64,000 nt of DNA, taken from positions 1 to 64,000 of the forward strand of contig JAHOYZ010000008.1 in assembly GCA_019038695.1 (NCBI GenBank). The letters are read 5' to 3'. Position 1 is the first letter of the stretch. The number at the start of each line of letters is the position of its first letter. The notes under the pieces were generated by a model. That model was not told the origin of the DNA and searched no databases. It saw only the letters and a program-made list of their open reading frames with translations. Of this stretch, positions 57,674 through 64,000 are shown in pieces. The position numbers and the translations under genes are program-made. Source of the DNA: Candidatus Zixiibacteriota bacterium (lineage in GTDB: Bacteria > Zixibacteria > MSB-5A5 > GN15 > FEB-12).

Positions 57674-58048
57674 CTAAAACTTGAGACCGCCTTTACGAGC
57701 GCCATCAGCCAAAGCTTTGATCCGCCCATGATAGGCGTGTCGATTGCGATCGAACACTACTGTTTCAATACCTTTGGCTTTGGCCTCGGCGGCGATAATT
57801 TCGCCGACCTTGAAAGCTACCTGGCTCTTGTTCTTGTCAGCTTCAATATGTTCAGCTACATTCTTCGAGTTGGAGGAAGCTGCTACCAGAGTAACTGCCT
57901 TCTCGTCGTCGATGATTTGAGCAAACATATTATTGAGCGATTTGCACACTGTCAAACGAGGTCGATCAGCTGTTCCGGAGACTATTCCGCGTACTTTGCG
58001 GCGTCGCCGCATCGCTCGTTTTGCCTTCTGTATGTTCTTATCAGCCAT
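57674..58048 (-). CDS. rplR: 50S ribosomal protein L18
   Basis: 124 residues; RPRLTVCKSLNNMFAQIIDD and FDRNRHAYHGRIKALADGAR mark L18, which binds 5S rRNA with L5. A normal basic N-terminus precedes it. Confidence 0.96.
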   Translation of the reverse strand: MADKNIQKAKRAMRRRRKVRGIVSGTADRPRLTVCKSLNNMFAQIIDDEKAVTLVAASSNSKNVAEHIEADKNKSQVAFKVGEIIAAEAKAKGIETVVFDRNRHAYHGRIKALADGARKGGLKF

Positions 58049-58067
58049 TGTTCATTCCACTCTTTAC

Positions 58068-58610
58068 TTAAGCGCCTGCCTTCTTGCCAACCTTGGATCG
58101 CACGTGCTCGCCGACGTACCTGATGCCTTTGCCCTTGTACGGTTCGGGTTTGCGCAGGGAACGGATCTTGGCTGCCAACTGGCCTACCATCTGCTTATCG
58201 GTCCCGGTGATAATCAGCTTATTCTCCTTAGGTATCACCTCAATCGTGACTCCCTCCGGTGGGGACACAACGATAGGGTGAGAATAGCCCAGATTCAAAA
58301 TCAGGGTGGAGCCTTTCATCTCACCTCGATATCCGACTCCGATAATCTGCAGCTCACGCTTGTAGCCTTCGGTAACTCCAATCACCATATTGTTAATCAG
58401 AGACCGTGTCAGGCCATGTAAGGCACAATGGTGTTTCTGATCCGATGGTCGGGTCACGTGGACTTCATTATTCTCGACTGCGGCTGCCATTTCGGGGTGA
58501 ATATTAATCGAGAGATTACCCTTGGGGCCACTCACTTTGACGGTATGACCGGAGACATCAACTTTTGTCTTATCCGGTACCGGTATTGGCTTCTTGCCAA
58601 CTCGCGACAT
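58068..58610 (-). CDS. rplF: 50S ribosomal protein L6
   Basis: 180 residues; MSRVGKKPIPVPDKTKVDV start and the C-terminal IRSLRKPEPYKGKGIRYVGE segment. L6 lies near the factor-binding site of the large subunit. Confidence 0.97.
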   Translation of the reverse strand: MSRVGKKPIPVPDKTKVDVSGHTVKVSGPKGNLSINIHPEMAAAVENNEVHVTRPSDQKHHCALHGLTRSLINNMVIGVTEGYKRELQIIGVGYRGEMKGSTLILNLGYSHPIVVSPPEGVTIEVIPKENKLIITGTDKQMVGQLAAKIRSLRKPEPYKGKGIRYVGEHVRSKVGKKAGA

Positions 58611-58625
58611 CTTACAGTCCTTTCC

Positions 58626-59027
58626 CTACCAGCACCGTAACACCACTTCGCCGCCAATCCCCTTCTGGGCAGCTTCGAAGTTGGTCATCACGCCGGACGA
58701 GGTCGATACTACCATGATCCCGCGGTTGTTAAAAGTTGACTGGCGTACTTCATTTGAATCGAAATACCTGCGTAGTCCCGGTTTGGAAACACGCTGGATT
58801 CCTTTCAATACCGCACGGTCATCTTTCACATAGCGGAGATAAATACGGAGAATACCCTGTTTGTTGTCGGGCAACTCCACCATGTCTTTCACGAAGCTGT
58901 ACTCCTTTAGGATTCGAACGATCTCCCGCTTCAAATTGGAGGCGGGTACATCCACGGCGGTCATTTTCGCCTTGGAACCATTCCGAATCCGTGTCAGAAG
59001 GTCAGCAATTGGGTCAGTCATGCTCAT
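58626..59027 (-). CDS. rpsH: 30S ribosomal protein S8
   Basis: 133 residues; MTDPIADLLTRIRNGSKAK start and the C-terminal GIMVVSTSSGVMTNFEAAQK. S8 binds 16S rRNA helix 21 and also spc mRNA in E. coli; I did not look for the latter site. Confidence 0.97.
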   Translation of the reverse strand: MSMTDPIADLLTRIRNGSKAKMTAVDVPASNLKREIVRILKEYSFVKDMVELPDNKQGILRIYLRYVKDDRAVLKGIQRVSKPGLRRYFDSNEVRQSTFNNRGIMVVSTSSGVMTNFEAAQKGIGGEVVLRCW

Positions 59028-59055
59028 CTAATACAACTCCCACTCAGTACGAATA

Positions 59056-59241
59056 CTACCAACTGGCTTTGACCACGCCCGGGAGTTCTCCCGCCAGCGC
59101 CATCTGCCTAAAGCAAATACGGCAAAGCCCGAAGCGACGCATGAAAGCTCGCGGCCGACCACAACGCCGACACCGACTGTACGCCCGCACCCCAAACTTA
59201 GGTGTGCGGCTTTGCTTCTCTAACAGACATTTCTTTGCCAT
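59056..59241 (-). CDS. rpsN: 30S ribosomal protein S14, zinc type
   Basis: 61 residues, the length of type Z S14. [20 protein letters not shown] holds the four zinc cysteines. I start at the ATG 59241 ([10 protein letters not shown]); the longer frame reaching into the rplE gene is spurious. Confidence 0.96.
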   Translation of the reverse strand: MAKKCLLEKQSRTPKFGVRAYSRCRRCGRPRAFMRRFGLCRICFRQMALAGELPGVVKASW

Positions 59242-59248
59242 ACGACTC

Positions 59249-59788
59249 CTACTTGCGGAACGGCACCCCCATCGCCGCCAACAGCTGCCGACCTTCATCG
59301 TCGGTCCTGGCTGTAGTGGTAATGGAGATATTCATACCGCGTACTTTATCAATCTTATCCAGATCGATCTCTGGAAAAATAAGCTGTTCCTTCAAACCCA
59401 GATTATAATTGCCACGTCCATCAAACGCCTTGGAACTGACACCCCGGAAATCACGGATGCGCGGCATAGCAATGCTCACCAGGCGATCCAGAAATTCCCA
59501 CATTCCATCACGCCGTAGCGTAACACAGCATCCAATCGGTTGACCCTGGCGGAGCTTGAAGTTCGAGATACTCTTGCGGGCGCGCGTGATCAACGGCTTG
59601 CGTCCAGTGATCTTACTCAGATCGGCTACAGCGGCATCAAGCGTCTTGGAGTTTTCAACGGCCTCTCCCACACCAATATTGACCGTAATCTTGGTCAGGC
59701 ATGGGACTTCCACAACCGATTTATACCGGTTCTCCTTGAACAGCTTGGGCGCTACTTCTTTTTCGTATTTGTCTTTCAGCCTTGGCAT
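59249..59788 (-). CDS. rplE: 50S ribosomal protein L5
   Basis: 179 residues; [17 protein letters not shown] start, [20 protein letters not shown] and [21 protein letters not shown]5 binds 5S rRNA. Confidence 0.97.
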   Translation of the reverse strand: MPRLKDKYEKEVAPKLFKENRYKSVVEVPCLTKITVNIGVGEAVENSKTLDAAVADLSKITGRKPLITRARKSISNFKLRQGQPIGCCVTLRRDGMWEFLDRLVSIAMPRIRDFRGVSSKAFDGRGNYNLGLKEQLIFPEIDLDKIDKVRGMNISITTTARTDDEGRQLLAAMGVPFRK

Positions 59789-59800
59789 AGCAACGCTACC

Positions 59801-60118
59801 TCAAATCTCTTCGCCCGTCTTACGGCAGATACGAACTCTTCGCTTCCTGCCGCCCTCGGTAATAACCTTGGTGGTAATCTTGGTCGGGCCGCCCAGCGCG
59901 GAGCTGTACAGCGCGACATTGCTTACATTGATAGGACCTTCAATAGATATGATGCCACCCTTGGGTGACTTCTGGGTAGGGCGCTGGTGCTTTTTCTTCA
60001 TACACACACCTTCGACCACCACTCGATTCTTGGCCGTATCAACATACAGGACCCGACCTGTCTTTCCGCGGTCCTGACCGGTTCTGATATAGACGGTATC
60101 GCCTTTTTTTATAAGCAT
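59801..60118 (-). CDS. rplX: 50S ribosomal protein L24
   Basis: 105 residues; KGDTVYIRTGQDRGKTGRV (KOW motif) and PKGGIISIEGPINVSNVAL. L24 starts assembly of the large subunit. Confidence 0.97.
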   Translation of the reverse strand: MLIKKGDTVYIRTGQDRGKTGRVLYVDTAKNRVVVEGVCMKKKHQRPTQKSPKGGIISIEGPINVSNVALYSSALGGPTKITTKVITEGGRKRRVRICRKTGEEI

Positions 60119-60134
60119 TTCAATCCATTCCCCG

Positions 60135-60500
60135 CTACAGTACCTCGGGGGCGAGGGAAACTATCTTCATGAATTTTTTATCTCTTAGTTCACGCGCCAC
60201 CGGTCCGAAAATACGGGTTCCACGTGGCTCCATCTGCTCATTGATGATGACGGCAGCATTATCCGCAAAACGAATCAGCGAACCATCCTTGCGTTGCAGG
60301 GCCGTTTTGGTCCTGACTATGACCGCCTGACAGACCTCGGATTTTTTCACCGTCCCGCCGGGGATAGCTTCCTTGATCGTCACCACAATAACGTCACCAA
60401 CTGAAGCACCGTGTCGAATGCCACCGAGAATACGGAAGCACATGGCTTTCTTGGCACCGGAGTTGTCGGCGACATTTAGAATAGTGTATTCCTGAATCAT
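60135..60500 (-). CDS. rplN: 50S ribosomal protein L14
   Basis: 121 residues; [20 protein letters not shown] start and the [20 protein letters not shown] end. Normal size for L14. Confidence 0.97.
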   Translation of the reverse strand: MIQEYTILNVADNSGAKKAMCFRILGGIRHGASVGDVIVVTIKEAIPGGTVKKSEVCQAVIVRTKTALQRKDGSLIRFADNAAVIINEQMEPRGTRIFGPVARELRDKKFMKIVSLAPEVL

Positions 60501-60553
60501 CTATCTTCCATCCTTGCCAATCACAAGAGTATGCTGCTGTTTCTGGCCTGATC

Positions 60554-60820
60554 CTACTTGGCCCGGACGACCACTTCGATCAAACGCCAGCGTTTGGTGG
60601 CCGAAAGAGGCCTGGTTTCCATTACCCGGACAACATCACCGATACGGGCATCGTTTTTCTCATCGTGAGCGTACAGCTTGGATGATGTCCGATATGTCTT
60701 CTGGTAAAGCGGATGCCGCATAGTACGATCAATCCGGACCACAATGGTCTTGTCCATCTTGCCCGAAACCACCTTACCCTGTCGCACTTTGCGATCATTT
60801 CTGTTTTTTGTTTCCGTCAT
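60554..60820 (-). CDS. rpsQ: 30S ribosomal protein S17
   Basis: 88 residues; [20 protein letters not shown] and [20 protein letters not shown]. The ATG 60820 lies 7 bp after GAGGA; the TTG two codons upstream is not needed. Confidence 0.96.
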   Translation of the reverse strand: MTETKNRNDRKVRQGKVVSGKMDKTIVVRIDRTMRHPLYQKTYRTSSKLYAHDEKNDARIGDVVRVMETRPLSATKRWRLIEVVVRAK

Positions 60821-60835
60821 CAACAAGTCCTCAGC

Positions 60836-61102
60836 CTACTTATCCTTTTTTTCGTTTGCACCGGACTCGGTCAAAATACTCGTAGCACTTTCGGCCAGCT
60901 TCCGGATACCCATCTCATCCTCAGCGAGGACAGTTCTTATTCTTGCCAGTTCTCGCCTTACAAAGCGGATCCGGAGGGGGTTGTCAAGAGCCTTAAGGGA
61001 CTTGCGCATTCGCAAGTTAAACTGCTCGTCGAGCAGGTCGCCCTGTTTCTGTACTATTTCGTCGCGGGTCATCTCCCGTAGTGACTGTATTTTTAACACC
61101 AC
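60836..61102 (-). CDS. rpmC: 50S ribosomal protein L29
   Basis: 88 residues, longer than the usual 60-70. The core IQSLREMTRDEIVQKQGDLL and RRELARIRTVLAE is normal; about 18 extra residues follow (SATSILTESGANEKKDK). L29 sits at the exit tunnel where SRP and trigger factor bind. Confidence 0.95.
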   Translation of the reverse strand: MVLKIQSLREMTRDEIVQKQGDLLDEQFNLRMRKSLKALDNPLRIRFVRRELARIRTVLAEDEMGIRKLAESATSILTESGANEKKDK

Positions 61103-61104
61103 TC

Positions 61105-61527
61105 TTAAACTCCTTCCGTCTCAGCCCGTGTGACGAACTTGGTCTTCAGCGGCAGCTTATTGGCTGCCAGCCGCATCGCCTCGCGCGCCATCAACTCGGA
61201 AACACCTTCGATCTCAAAGAGGATGCGGCCGGGCTTGACCACTGCCACCCAATACTCTGGGGAGCCTTTTCCTTTTCCCATGCGAGTCTCAGCAGGCTTT
61301 TTCGTCACCGGTTTGTCTGGGAATACCCGTATCCATACTTTTCCGCCGCGCTTAATAGACCGCGTCATAGCAATACGAGCCGCTTCGATCTGCCGATTGG
61401 TCATCCAACATGGCTCAAGTGCCTTAAGTCCGAATTCACCAAAATTTACAGCTGATCCACCCTTGGCTTTACCCCTCATACGGCCGCGCTGCTGCTTGCG
61501 ATACTTGACTTTCTTGGGCATTAACAT
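61105..61527 (-). CDS. rplP: 50S ribosomal protein L16
   Basis: 140 residues; [20 protein letters not shown] start and [21 protein letters not shown]16 is near the peptidyl-transferase centre. The MLM start agrees with the family. Confidence 0.97.
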   Translation of the reverse strand: MLMPKKVKYRKQQRGRMRGKAKGGSAVNFGEFGLKALEPCWMTNRQIEAARIAMTRSIKRGGKVWIRVFPDKPVTKKPAETRMGKGKGSPEYWVAVVKPGRILFEIEGVSELMAREAMRLAANKLPLKTKFVTRAETEGV

Positions 61528-61533
61528 GGGATA

Positions 61534-62445
61534 TTACTCCGCACCTTGCTTAGGGCCACCGCCACCGGTGGGGCCGGGTTTTTTCTTCGGAGCAGGGGCA
61601 TCACCAGATGGACGGTCCGTCGGGCGTGGGCTTGGAGCATCAGGTCGACGACCCTTTGGCTCAGCACCACCGCGCGGACGACCAGCACGACGCACGCGGC
61701 CACGAGGTCGTTTGTTACGGCCCCGGTCACCACCACCATCACGTCCACGTCGCTGACGGGTCGGAGGAGCGGATTGCTGCTGCTCAGATTTGTCTTCACC
61801 GGAGAGATGCTTGGCTCGATCCAGAATTTCACCGAGGCAAATCCATACCTTGACTCCAATAGTACCGTAGGTAGTATTGGCCGTCGATGTAGCATAATCG
61901 ATGTTAGCTCGCAAGGTATGCAGGGGCACGCGGCCATCATGGTATTTTTCAGTTCGAGCGATCTCATGGCCACCCAGTCGTCCACCACATTGTAGCTTGA
62001 TGCCTACCGCACCCATCTTCATCGTAGCAGCCAGCGACTTCTTCATCGCCCGGCGAAAGGCAATCCGGCCTTCGAGCTGACGGGCAATCGAGTCTGCAAC
62101 CAATTGGGCACTGAGCTCAGGCTTACGCACCTCAACAATGTTGAGCATGATGTCTTTCCTGGTGAGCAACTGCAATTCACCTCGCAGCTTGTCAACCTCG
62201 GCACCTTTGCGGCCAATTACGATTCCCGGACGGGACGTATGGATATCCACCGTCACCTTTTTGGGAGCACGCGAGATCAAGACCTGGGCAATGCCGGCAT
62301 TATCCAGACGCCTGCTAATGTACCGCTTGATCATCATATCCTCGTACACCAGGTCGGCATAATTCCGATCTGAAGCAAACCACCTGCTATTCCAGGTTCT
62401 CGTGATGCCGAGGCGTATCCCTACCGGGTGAGTCTTCTGTCCCAA
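61534..62445 (-). CDS. rpsC: 30S ribosomal protein S3 with an unusually long C-terminal tail
   Basis: 303 residues, against about 210-240 in most bacteria. [20 protein letters not shown] and the KH motif VIGRKGAE are normal, and the fold ends near residue 215. The remaining 88 residues (61534-61797) are disordered and rich in Arg, Pro and Gly, with [20 protein letters not shown] and a closing [16 protein letters not shown]3 lines the mRNA entry channel, so the tail may touch mRNA. This is inference. Confidence 0.96.
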   Translation of the reverse strand: MGQKTHPVGIRLGITRTWNSRWFASDRNYADLVYEDMMIKRYISRRLDNAGIAQVLISRAPKKVTVDIHTSRPGIVIGRKGAEVDKLRGELQLLTRKDIMLNIVEVRKPELSAQLVADSIARQLEGRIAFRRAMKKSLAATMKMGAVGIKLQCGGRLGGHEIARTEKYHDGRVPLHTLRANIDYATSTANTTYGTIGVKVWICLGEILDRAKHLSGEDKSEQQQSAPPTRQRRGRDGGGDRGRNKRPRGRVRRAGRPRGGAEPKGRRPDAPSPRPTDRPSGDAPAPKKKPGPTGGGGPKQGAE

Positions 62446-62479
62446 GCTACTCTCCTTATTTCCTTACTGAACACATTGC

Positions 62480-63109
62480 CTATTTGTCTGCCGATTTGCT
62501 CTTAGGCTCGGCTTTCTTCGAGGCAACTGGTTTTTTCGTCTTAGCGGCCGACGCTTTTTTTGTCGGCTTCTTATCGGTCGCTTCTTTCTTGGAAGCGGTC
62601 TTGCTTGCAGTGGCTTTGCCAGTTGCAGGCTTTTTGGCTGGAGCCTTCTTCTTGGCCGGAGCTTTCTTCTTAGCCGGGGTCTTGGCAGCAGGTTTGTCTT
62701 CTGCCTTCTCGGGTGCACTAGCCTTACGTTTTGACGGCGCCTTGGCTTGCTCCTGCTGCTCCATCTCTGCCTCCAGAAGAACTGTTAGGTGGCAGAACCG
62801 CTTGCGAATGCGGAATATCCGTCCCATCGACTGGAACCGGATACGTTTGGCCGTCGGGGCCTGATCGACCGAGATATCCTTAATAAAGAGGTCTTCTGGC
62901 CGGAGGCTGTCTGTTCCTTCAATCGATAAAGCATTGGCGGCCGCCGATTTCACCGTTTTTGCCAGATGATGAGCGGCAATACGAGGCGTAAAGTTAAGCA
63001 CGTTGAGCGCTTCCTCAACCGGCATACCCTTCACCATATTGGCTACCAGACGCATCTTGCGCGGTGGGATGCTAAGATACAGCAGTCGGGCGGTTGCAGT
63101 TACTAACAT
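62480..63109 (-). CDS. rplV: 50S ribosomal protein L22 with a histone H1-like tail
   Basis: 209 residues, against about 110-115 usually. The core (LYLSIPPRKMRLVANMVKG and QSMGRIFRIRKRFCHLTVLL) is normal. From about residue 115 (62480-62767) a Lys/Ala/Pro-rich tail follows with repeated PAKKKAPAKK units, like the tails of histone H1 or bacterial H1-like proteins. L22 contacts the exit tunnel wall, so the tail would lie outside or in the assembly space. Confidence 0.96.
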   Translation of the reverse strand: MLVTATARLLYLSIPPRKMRLVANMVKGMPVEEALNVLNFTPRIAAHHLAKTVKSAAANALSIEGTDSLRPEDLFIKDISVDQAPTAKRIRFQSMGRIFRIRKRFCHLTVLLEAEMEQQEQAKAPSKRKASAPEKAEDKPAAKTPAKKKAPAKKKAPAKKPATGKATASKTASKKEATDKKPTKKASAAKTKKPVASKKAEPKSKSADK

Positions 63110-63118
63110 GGCTCAACA

Positions 63119-63409
63119 CTATCCTTTCAGAGACGAGGAACGCTCTGCCAGTCTGCCGCCGTGCCCGCGATAGGTGCGGGTCGGGGAGAACTCACCAAGT
63201 TTGTGGCCCACCATAGTCTCAGTAATGTAGACCGGGATGAACTTATTTCCGTTGTGTACTGCCACCGTATGTCCCACAAAGTCGGGCGTAATAGTGGAGC
63301 GTCGCGACCAGGTTTTCACAACCCTCTTGTCGCCGCTATTGTTCAGTGACTCAATTCGGTAGGCCAACCGGTCTTCAATAAAGGGGCCTTTTTTAAGTGA
63401 TCGTGGCAT
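63119..63409 (-). CDS. rpsS: 30S ribosomal protein S19
   Basis: 96 residues; [20 protein letters not shown] start and the [20 protein letters not shown] end. Located between rplB and rplV as usual. Confidence 0.97.
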   Translation of the reverse strand: MPRSLKKGPFIEDRLAYRIESLNNSGDKRVVKTWSRRSTITPDFVGHTVAVHNGNKFIPVYITETMVGHKLGEFSPTRTYRGHGGRLAERSSSLKG

Positions 63410-63429
63410 CTATACGTACTCCATCGCAA

Positions 63430-64000
63430 TTATGATTTCGATCTGCGATCCTGGACCAAATGGTCGTTGGATTTGCGCTTACTGCGCGTCTTGTAACCTT
63501 TTGTCGGCTTACCCCAAGGTGTACAGGGATGGCGGCCACCGGAACTACGTCCTTCACCACCGCCCATAGGGTGATCCACCGGGTTCATCGCCACACCACG
63601 AACCGACGGACGCCGACCGCGCCAGCGTGAGGCACCGGCCTTGCCCCAGACCACATTCTTGTGATCGACATTGGAGACCTGACCGATTGTGGCATAGCAA
63701 ATAATAGGGACCGTGCGGACTTCACCGGACGGCATTTTCAGAATAGCTTTCTTACCTTCCTTGGCCACCAGCTGCACAAATGCACCAGCCGAGCGAGCCA
63801 TCTGCCCACCTTTCAGCGGCCGCATCTCAATATTGTGGCAGAGAGTACCAAGTGGCATCTTACCCAACGGCATTGAGTTCCCAACCTTGACCTCAACGTC
63901 TTCTCCAGACATCAACTGGTCGTTGACCTTCAGGTCAGCCGGAGCCAGAATATACCGTTTCTCTCCATCAATGTAATGGAGCAACGCAATCCGTGCCGAG
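63430..64000 (-). CDS. rplB: 50S ribosomal protein L2, C-terminal part
   Basis: Cut by the right edge; about 190 residues of some 275 remain. The frame runs on past 63984 into ARIALLHY, which is normal L2 sequence, so the TTG at 63984 is not the start. The peptidyl-transferase region [16 protein letters not shown] and the [15 protein letters not shown] end are intact. First visible gene of the operon. Confidence 0.96.
   Translation of the reverse strand, partial: SARIALLHYIDGEKRYILAPADLKVNDQLMSGEDVEVKVGNSMPLGKMPLGTLCHNIEMRPLKGGQMARSAGAFVQLVAKEGKKAILKMPSGEVRTVPIICYATIGQVSNVDHKNVVWGKAGASRWRGRRPSVRGVAMNPVDHPMGGGEGRSSGGRHPCTPWGKPTKGYKTRSKRKSNDHLVQDRRSKS

Noticed and set aside
57509-58123. A 204-codon plus-strand frame across rpsE and rplR
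   Set aside because: It lies antisense to two clear ribosomal genes and has no family signature.

Overview
The window is a contiguous piece of a bacterial chromosome with moderate GC content and no phage, plasmid or insertion-sequence genes. A TolC-type outer-membrane protein, many lipoprotein signal peptides, LolA-like and SPOR domains and a MacAB-like efflux set point to a diderm (Gram-negative type) organism. A membrane pyrophosphatase, two phosphorylases with an N-terminal DUF3417 domain, an IPTL-CTERM protein and a zinc-binding S4/S14/L36 set fit a member of the wider FCB group or a related candidate phylum (Zixibacteria-like is my guess). The phylum is inferred from gene content; no rRNA gene is present to test it.

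Layout: 1-9 kb, all on the minus strand: a lipoprotein cut by the window edge, deoB-deoC nucleoside catabolism, then a Yip1-TolC-adaptor-ATPase-permease-permease export operon. 9-13 kb: membrane pyrophosphatase hppA and a lipoprotein of unknown function, each followed by a clear terminator. 13-20 kb, mostly plus strand: a zinc-ribbon/PEGA/TPR membrane protein, a two-CW protein, an S9 peptidase, and a small cassette (Lnt-like membrane domain plus IPTL-CTERM secreted protein) bracketed by two near-identical terminator repeats. 20-28.5 kb: accessory genes (YjbQ, SPOR lipoprotein, cysteine synthase-DUF1573, DUF819, a RelA/SpoT-type CC domain fused to a winged helix, and a large secreted metalloprotease) separated by an unusual family of hairpin repeats. 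28.5-46.5 kb: central carbon and purine metabolism (LOG protein, beta-CASP hydrolase, 6-phosphofructokinase, two alpha-glucan phosphorylases, class II aldolase, a PTS IIA protein, purD-purE), a pair of M16 peptidases and a remnant of pckA. 46.5-50 kb: glycosyltransferase, tRNA-Pro(GGG), MerR regulator, gpsA, plsY. 50.4-64 kb: the standard S10-spc-alpha ribosomal operon on the minus strand, from rplB (cut by the window edge) to rplQ, including secY, adk, map, infA and rpoA.

The most interesting signals are: (1) a family of intergenic elements bounded by GTAGG...CCTAC or GCTAC that hold several hairpins whose stems differ in sequence but stay base-paired, three of which place their terminal CTAC so that it supplies the TAG stop codon of the neighbouring minus-strand gene; (2) the stand-alone RSH CC domain fused to a winged helix, with no Shine-Dalgarno sequence and a consensus -10 box just upstream; (3) the repeat-bracketed Lnt-like/IPTL-CTERM cassette; (4) a C-terminal remnant of ATP-dependent PEP carboxykinase; and (5) long basic disordered tails on ribosomal proteins S3 and L22.
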